Shown here one piece after another: positions 14,036-16,762 of a stretch of DNA of 16,762 nt. Source of the DNA: Scybalomonas sp905214925 (GTDB lineage Bacteria; Bacillota; Clostridia; Lachnospirales; Lachnospiraceae). A program made the position numbers and the translations under genes. The stretch's first letter is position 1, and each line of letters begins with the position of its first letter. The stretch covers positions 1 to 16,762 of the forward strand of contig CAJMOB010000050.1 in assembly GCA_905214925.1 (NCBI GenBank). The letters run 5' to 3'. The notes beneath the pieces were generated by a model, which ran no database searches, had not been told where the DNA came from, and was given only the letters and a program-made list of their open reading frames with translations.

Positions 14036-16300
14036 TCATCCTCTCTTAAAAATCCGCTGAAATATCGTATTTATTTTTAAAATATCATCTTTTAATGACG
14101 GTGCTTTCGGTATGGAAAGACCAAACATATAACTACCTATTTGATGTTCTACAAGTAAAGGCCTTGCATAATACCTCTCTAAAATCTGAAATCCTGTCGG
14201 AACAAACAAGACAATATCAAATCCTAGTTTTGCTAATAAAGCAATAAGAATACTATCTTCTAATGAATAATCCTTTTCATCAAAGGCTAATAAAAGTAAC
14301 TTTGGATTTTTCTTAGTAAAGTCAAACTTTTGAATTTCTCTCATATATTCTTCACCAAGACTTAATCCTAATGCCAAAATTGTATATTCCATTCCATTTA
14401 CAAAAGTACCTTTTATTAACTGACTATCGATTAATTCTTGTATTTTATCCAACAAATATTCTTGAACTTCTTCTCGATAAAGATGATAGGAATACTGTTT
14501 ACTCTCTTTTATCTTTTTCCGATCCAATCTTCTATTTCTTAAAAATTGAGTGGCATATCCTCGAATCGATAGATCATACTTTCTCTGTTCCTCTGGAATC
14601 AAAACAATCGTATCTTCTGTCATTAATTTTTGGACTTCCTTAAAATAAACATCCGTATCTTCATTTTTAACACCAAGAATTTTCGCCCCTAAAGTAGGAA
14701 CGATTACTTCCTCTTTAATAATTTCAAAATTTGGTCTATATTTTAATTCCTGTTCCCATAAGATAGCAATCTCTTCATATATGGTTTGCAATTGTAACAC
14801 TTGTGCCTTTTTATATTGATTGACACGATAAAGACCTGTATCTTCATATAATAAGGAATTTAACTCTTGTTCTGCTTGATATGCTATAGTTCCTGTACTG
14901 CTTTCTTGAATTGTCTGTGGAAACTTATGAAGTTCTAATGACTGAGGATATGTCTTTTCAAATAAACGTTTTTCCTTTAGGCAACATTCTTTTTTCAAAT
15001 CTGGGTTTATTACAAAAACATCGATAAAAGTCCATGATAACAAGCAAAGAAATAAAGCTTCTATCTCACTTTTACAAACTCCAAAATAAATAAAAATCGA
15101 AATACTTGTATCTTTTCCATCGGTTAAATGAACAAGATATCGATTTAACCAGCAGACGAGAAAAACAGCTTCATTTTTCAGCTTATTTAAATTTCCTTCC
15201 CGTTTTTTTTCTTCTTCTAACATTACTTTAATAAAAGCTCTCTTTACCTGTTGATCAAACCTTCTAGAACTGGTTCCTTTTATTTTTGTTGCAAGATCTA
15301 AAAGTAACTCATCTACTGTTTGATAATTTTTCGGATGTACTTGGGAAATTTCCTCGTTATCTGGTGGCATTATTTCGGATAATAGAAAAACTTTTCTTCC
15401 TGTATGTTCTAACTGTTTTTTCCATTGAAATAATTGTTTTGCATAAGTCGTCTTTTCTTCCACTCCTATCACTTTTACAAATAAATTATAACAATAGTTT
15501 TCTTTCTCTCCTCTCTCTGTTGGCTCTTTTAAACAGTCTGAAAATACATTCCCTGTAAGCCAAGTATTCGTACTCATAACTTTTAATTCTTCCTTGTGAT
15601 AAAGCAAAGAAAATCGATTTTCTCTTTGCAATTTCAGTTCCATCTGTCGAACGGAAAAATCATCTGGAAATAGTTGTGAAGAATTTACTTCCAAAACAAA
15701 GGAACGCTCCCTAGAAGGGTCCGCTGACTGATAAGCCAAATCTCCTTGTTTTTCCAATAATAAAATATCACAGCCTGCATTTGCAAGAATCGTTAAAATA
15801 TCTAATTCATACTTACTAACAATGCCTTCATACAAAATCTTTGGCATCTGTTCTTGTCCTAATTGAATTAAAATTCGTTCGAATTTATAGTAAAGCCAAC
15901 ACATAAACTTAATATATGCATTTCTTTGCATATCTTGGCTTTTACCACTTTGTCTCATCTCTTCTAACAGATGTAAAATAGACTCTGTAACGTTTTGATT
16001 TTGTATCTCATTTAATCTCGGCAACCATTTTTTTAAAGAAAACTGAATAAATTCTTTTTTCAGTTCAAATTCTCTTCCCATGATCTCTTGATAAAAAGCA
16101 AGTTGGCTCTCATTGGGATTTTGAATCTTTTCAAATAAAACTATCCCTTTTCGTTTTGCCTCCAAAAAATATTGATAAATAAAATTTTCAATTTCTTCAT
16201 TATAAGAATAAATTCGGTAAAAATAAATCCCTTTTTGTTCTCTAAGCGATAATGGAAGAAAAAAATCACTCAATTGATGCAGTCTCAATTTCTTATACAT
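14036..16300 (-). CDS. yceG: YceG-family protein of the Ter stress module
   Basis: A 754-residue cytoplasmic protein. Residues 91-187 (KWLPRLNE, NAYIKFMCWLYYKFERI, PKILYEGIVSKYELDIL, AGCDILLL, GDLAY) match my memory of B. subtilis YceG, which stands next to the TerD and TelA homologues yceC-E and yceH. YceG has been proposed, from gene context, to belong to a 'biosynthetic module' of Ter systems. This protein seems longer than the roughly 540 residues of the Bacillus member. Two later segments (about 376-435 and 633-705) look like diverged copies of residues 127-187. No signal peptide or membrane helix is evident. The ATG at 16300 has only a weak GGCGGGA site. It is the first gene of the operon, served by the promoter at 16378-16406, and its end carries the telA ribosome binding site. 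The reaction catalysed, if any, is unknown. Confidence 0.83.
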   Translation of the reverse strand: MYKKLRLHQLSDFFLPLSLREQKGIYFYRIYSYNEEIENFIYQYFLEAKRKGIVLFEKIQNPNESQLAFYQEIMGREFELKKEFIQFSLKKWLPRLNEIQNQNVTESILHLLEEMRQSGKSQDMQRNAYIKFMCWLYYKFERILIQLGQEQMPKILYEGIVSKYELDILTILANAGCDILLLEKQGDLAYQSADPSRERSFVLEVNSSQLFPDDFSVRQMELKLQRENRFSLLYHKEELKVMSTNTWLTGNVFSDCLKEPTERGEKENYCYNLFVKVIGVEEKTTYAKQLFQWKKQLEHTGRKVFLLSEIMPPDNEEISQVHPKNYQTVDELLLDLATKIKGTSSRRFDQQVKRAFIKVMLEEEKKREGNLNKLKNEAVFLVCWLNRYLVHLTDGKDTSISIFIYFGVCKSEIEALFLCLLSWTFIDVFVINPDLKKECCLKEKRLFEKTYPQSLELHKFPQTIQESSTGTIAYQAEQELNSLLYEDTGLYRVNQYKKAQVLQLQTIYEEIAILWEQELKYRPNFEIIKEEVIVPTLGAKILGVKNEDTDVYFKEVQKLMTEDTIVLIPEEQRKYDLSIRGYATQFLRNRRLDRKKIKESKQYSYHLYREEVQEYLLDKIQELIDSQLIKGTFVNGMEYTILALGLSLGEEYMREIQKFDFTKKNPKLLLLAFDEKDYSLEDSILIALLAKLGFDIVLFVPTGFQILERYYARPLLVEHQIGSYMFGLSIPKAPSLKDDILKINTIFQRIFKRG

Positions 16301-16377
16301 AAATTATCCCGCCATTCTTTTCACTTTTCAAAATATGATTTATAATATAATCTTTTTATGTACTAAACTATAACAAT

Positions 16378-16406
16378 ACTATATCATATTTTAAACTAAT
16401 TGACAA
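16378..16406 (-). promoter_or_regulatory. Sigma-A-type promoter of the yceG-telA-terD operon
   Basis: TTGTCA (16406-16401), a 17-base spacer and TATAGT (16383-16378) on the minus strand. Transcription would start near 16371, about 70 bases before the yceG ATG. No extended inverted repeat is obvious over it. Confidence 0.65.
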
Positions 16407-16541
16407 TTAATTCTATATTTCGATATTATTTCAAAATAATATACTTTACTTATCAAAATTGTATTTTATTTGTTTTTTCAACTTCTTATTCTTTTCTATC
16501 TAGATACCTTCTCATCTTCATGGGCGGTGTCAACATTATAA

Positions 16542-16597
16542 ATGTTTGCGAGCAGTCATAATAAACTTATGCAAACATAGTTCCGACTCGTTGCCTT
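16542..16597 (-). repeat. Structured intergenic element, copy B
   Basis: A 56-base relative of the element at 1604-1660. On the minus strand it starts AAGGCAACGAG and ends TGCTCGCAAACAT with the same 21-base inner length. The inner part can fold as CTATG...CATAAG, a different sequence from copy A but in the same place. It lies about 50 bases past the tRNA terminator. Confidence 0.5.
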
Positions 16598-16647
16598 GGC
16601 ATAAAATAGAAATCCAAGCATTTGTACTTGACTTATGACTTACACGC

Positions 16648-16691
16648 AAAAAAAGAAGAGAAATAGCCATTTCCTACTATTTCTCTTCTTT
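16648..16691 (-). terminator. Terminator of the tRNA-Lys gene
   Basis: A perfect 14-bp stem (AAGAAGAGAAATAG with CTATTTCTCTTCTT, 10-base loop) is followed by a T-tract on the minus strand, about 20 bases past the tRNA 3' end. Confidence 0.9.
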
Positions 16692-16709
16692 AATTACCAT
16701 ACATTTTAA

Positions 16710-16762
16710 TGAGACATCGGGGATTCGAACCCCGGACACCTTGATTAAAAGTCAAGTGCTCT
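16710..16762 (-). tRNA. tRNA-Lys (anticodon UUU), 5' end outside the window
   Basis: On the minus strand the anticodon stem CTTGA/TCAAG encloses the loop CTTTTAA with anticodon TTT (16749-16747). The T-arm is CCGGGGTTCGAATCCCCG-like, and the acceptor 3' strand ATGTCTC ends with discriminator A at 16710. CCA is not encoded, since TTA follows. The acceptor 5' strand and D-arm lie beyond position 16762; the bases AGAGCA at the edge are the end of the D-arm. The gene reads AAA codons, and probably AAG by wobble. Confidence 0.95.

Overview
The window is AT-rich (about one third G+C), with strong AGGAGG-type ribosome binding sites, TTGACA/TATAAT promoters and many rho-independent terminators. This fits a low-GC, spore-forming anaerobic Firmicute, most likely a Lachnospiraceae/Clostridia genome. 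Small Cys/Gly-rich proteins of the 'HCB protein 13' kind, a YceG-TelA-TerD-TerD stress operon and a YbhJ-type aconitase support that placement. Taxonomy is inferred from gene content and composition only.

Layout. Positions 1-550 hold, on the minus strand, the first 52 codons of an isopropylmalate/Re-citrate synthase family gene. It has its own promoter, a palindromic operator and a long leader, and it is cut off near position 52 by a short GC-richer sequence that does not continue the family. Next come a leaderless subtilisin-like protease (554-1468), a structured intergenic element (1604-1660), a secreted NlpC/P60 cell-wall peptidase (1794-2309) and a large YbhJ-type aconitase (2862-5153), all on the minus strand. 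Positions 5460-8900 hold four small or uncharacterised genes: a Cys/Gly-rich 84-residue protein (+), a DUF4026/DUF2314 protein (-), a Cys-rich protein with REER repeats and a sigma-K-like promoter (-), and a divergent Met-rich helical protein (+). Positions 8904-16300 form one minus-strand operon read in the order yceG - telA - terD - terD - PMCA-type Ca2+ ATPase. At the right edge are a tRNA-Lys(UUU) that runs off the window, its terminator, and a second copy of the structured intergenic element.

How the parts work together. The Ter block joins two TerD-family proteins carrying acidic calcium-binding motifs, a TelA/YceH coiled-coil protein, a YceG protein and a calcium pump. It looks like a membrane/metal stress module. 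The YceG homologue contains what looks like a threefold internal repeat. The synthase fragment and the aconitase each have a good promoter overlapped by the same 12-base motif, TAATTGTATACA. This suggests that one regulator controlled both, with a citrate or related tricarboxylate pathway that is now broken at the left edge, unless that edge is an assembly artefact. The small Cys-rich proteins share hydrophobic stretches next to Cys clusters and are best read as spore-coat-like structural proteins.
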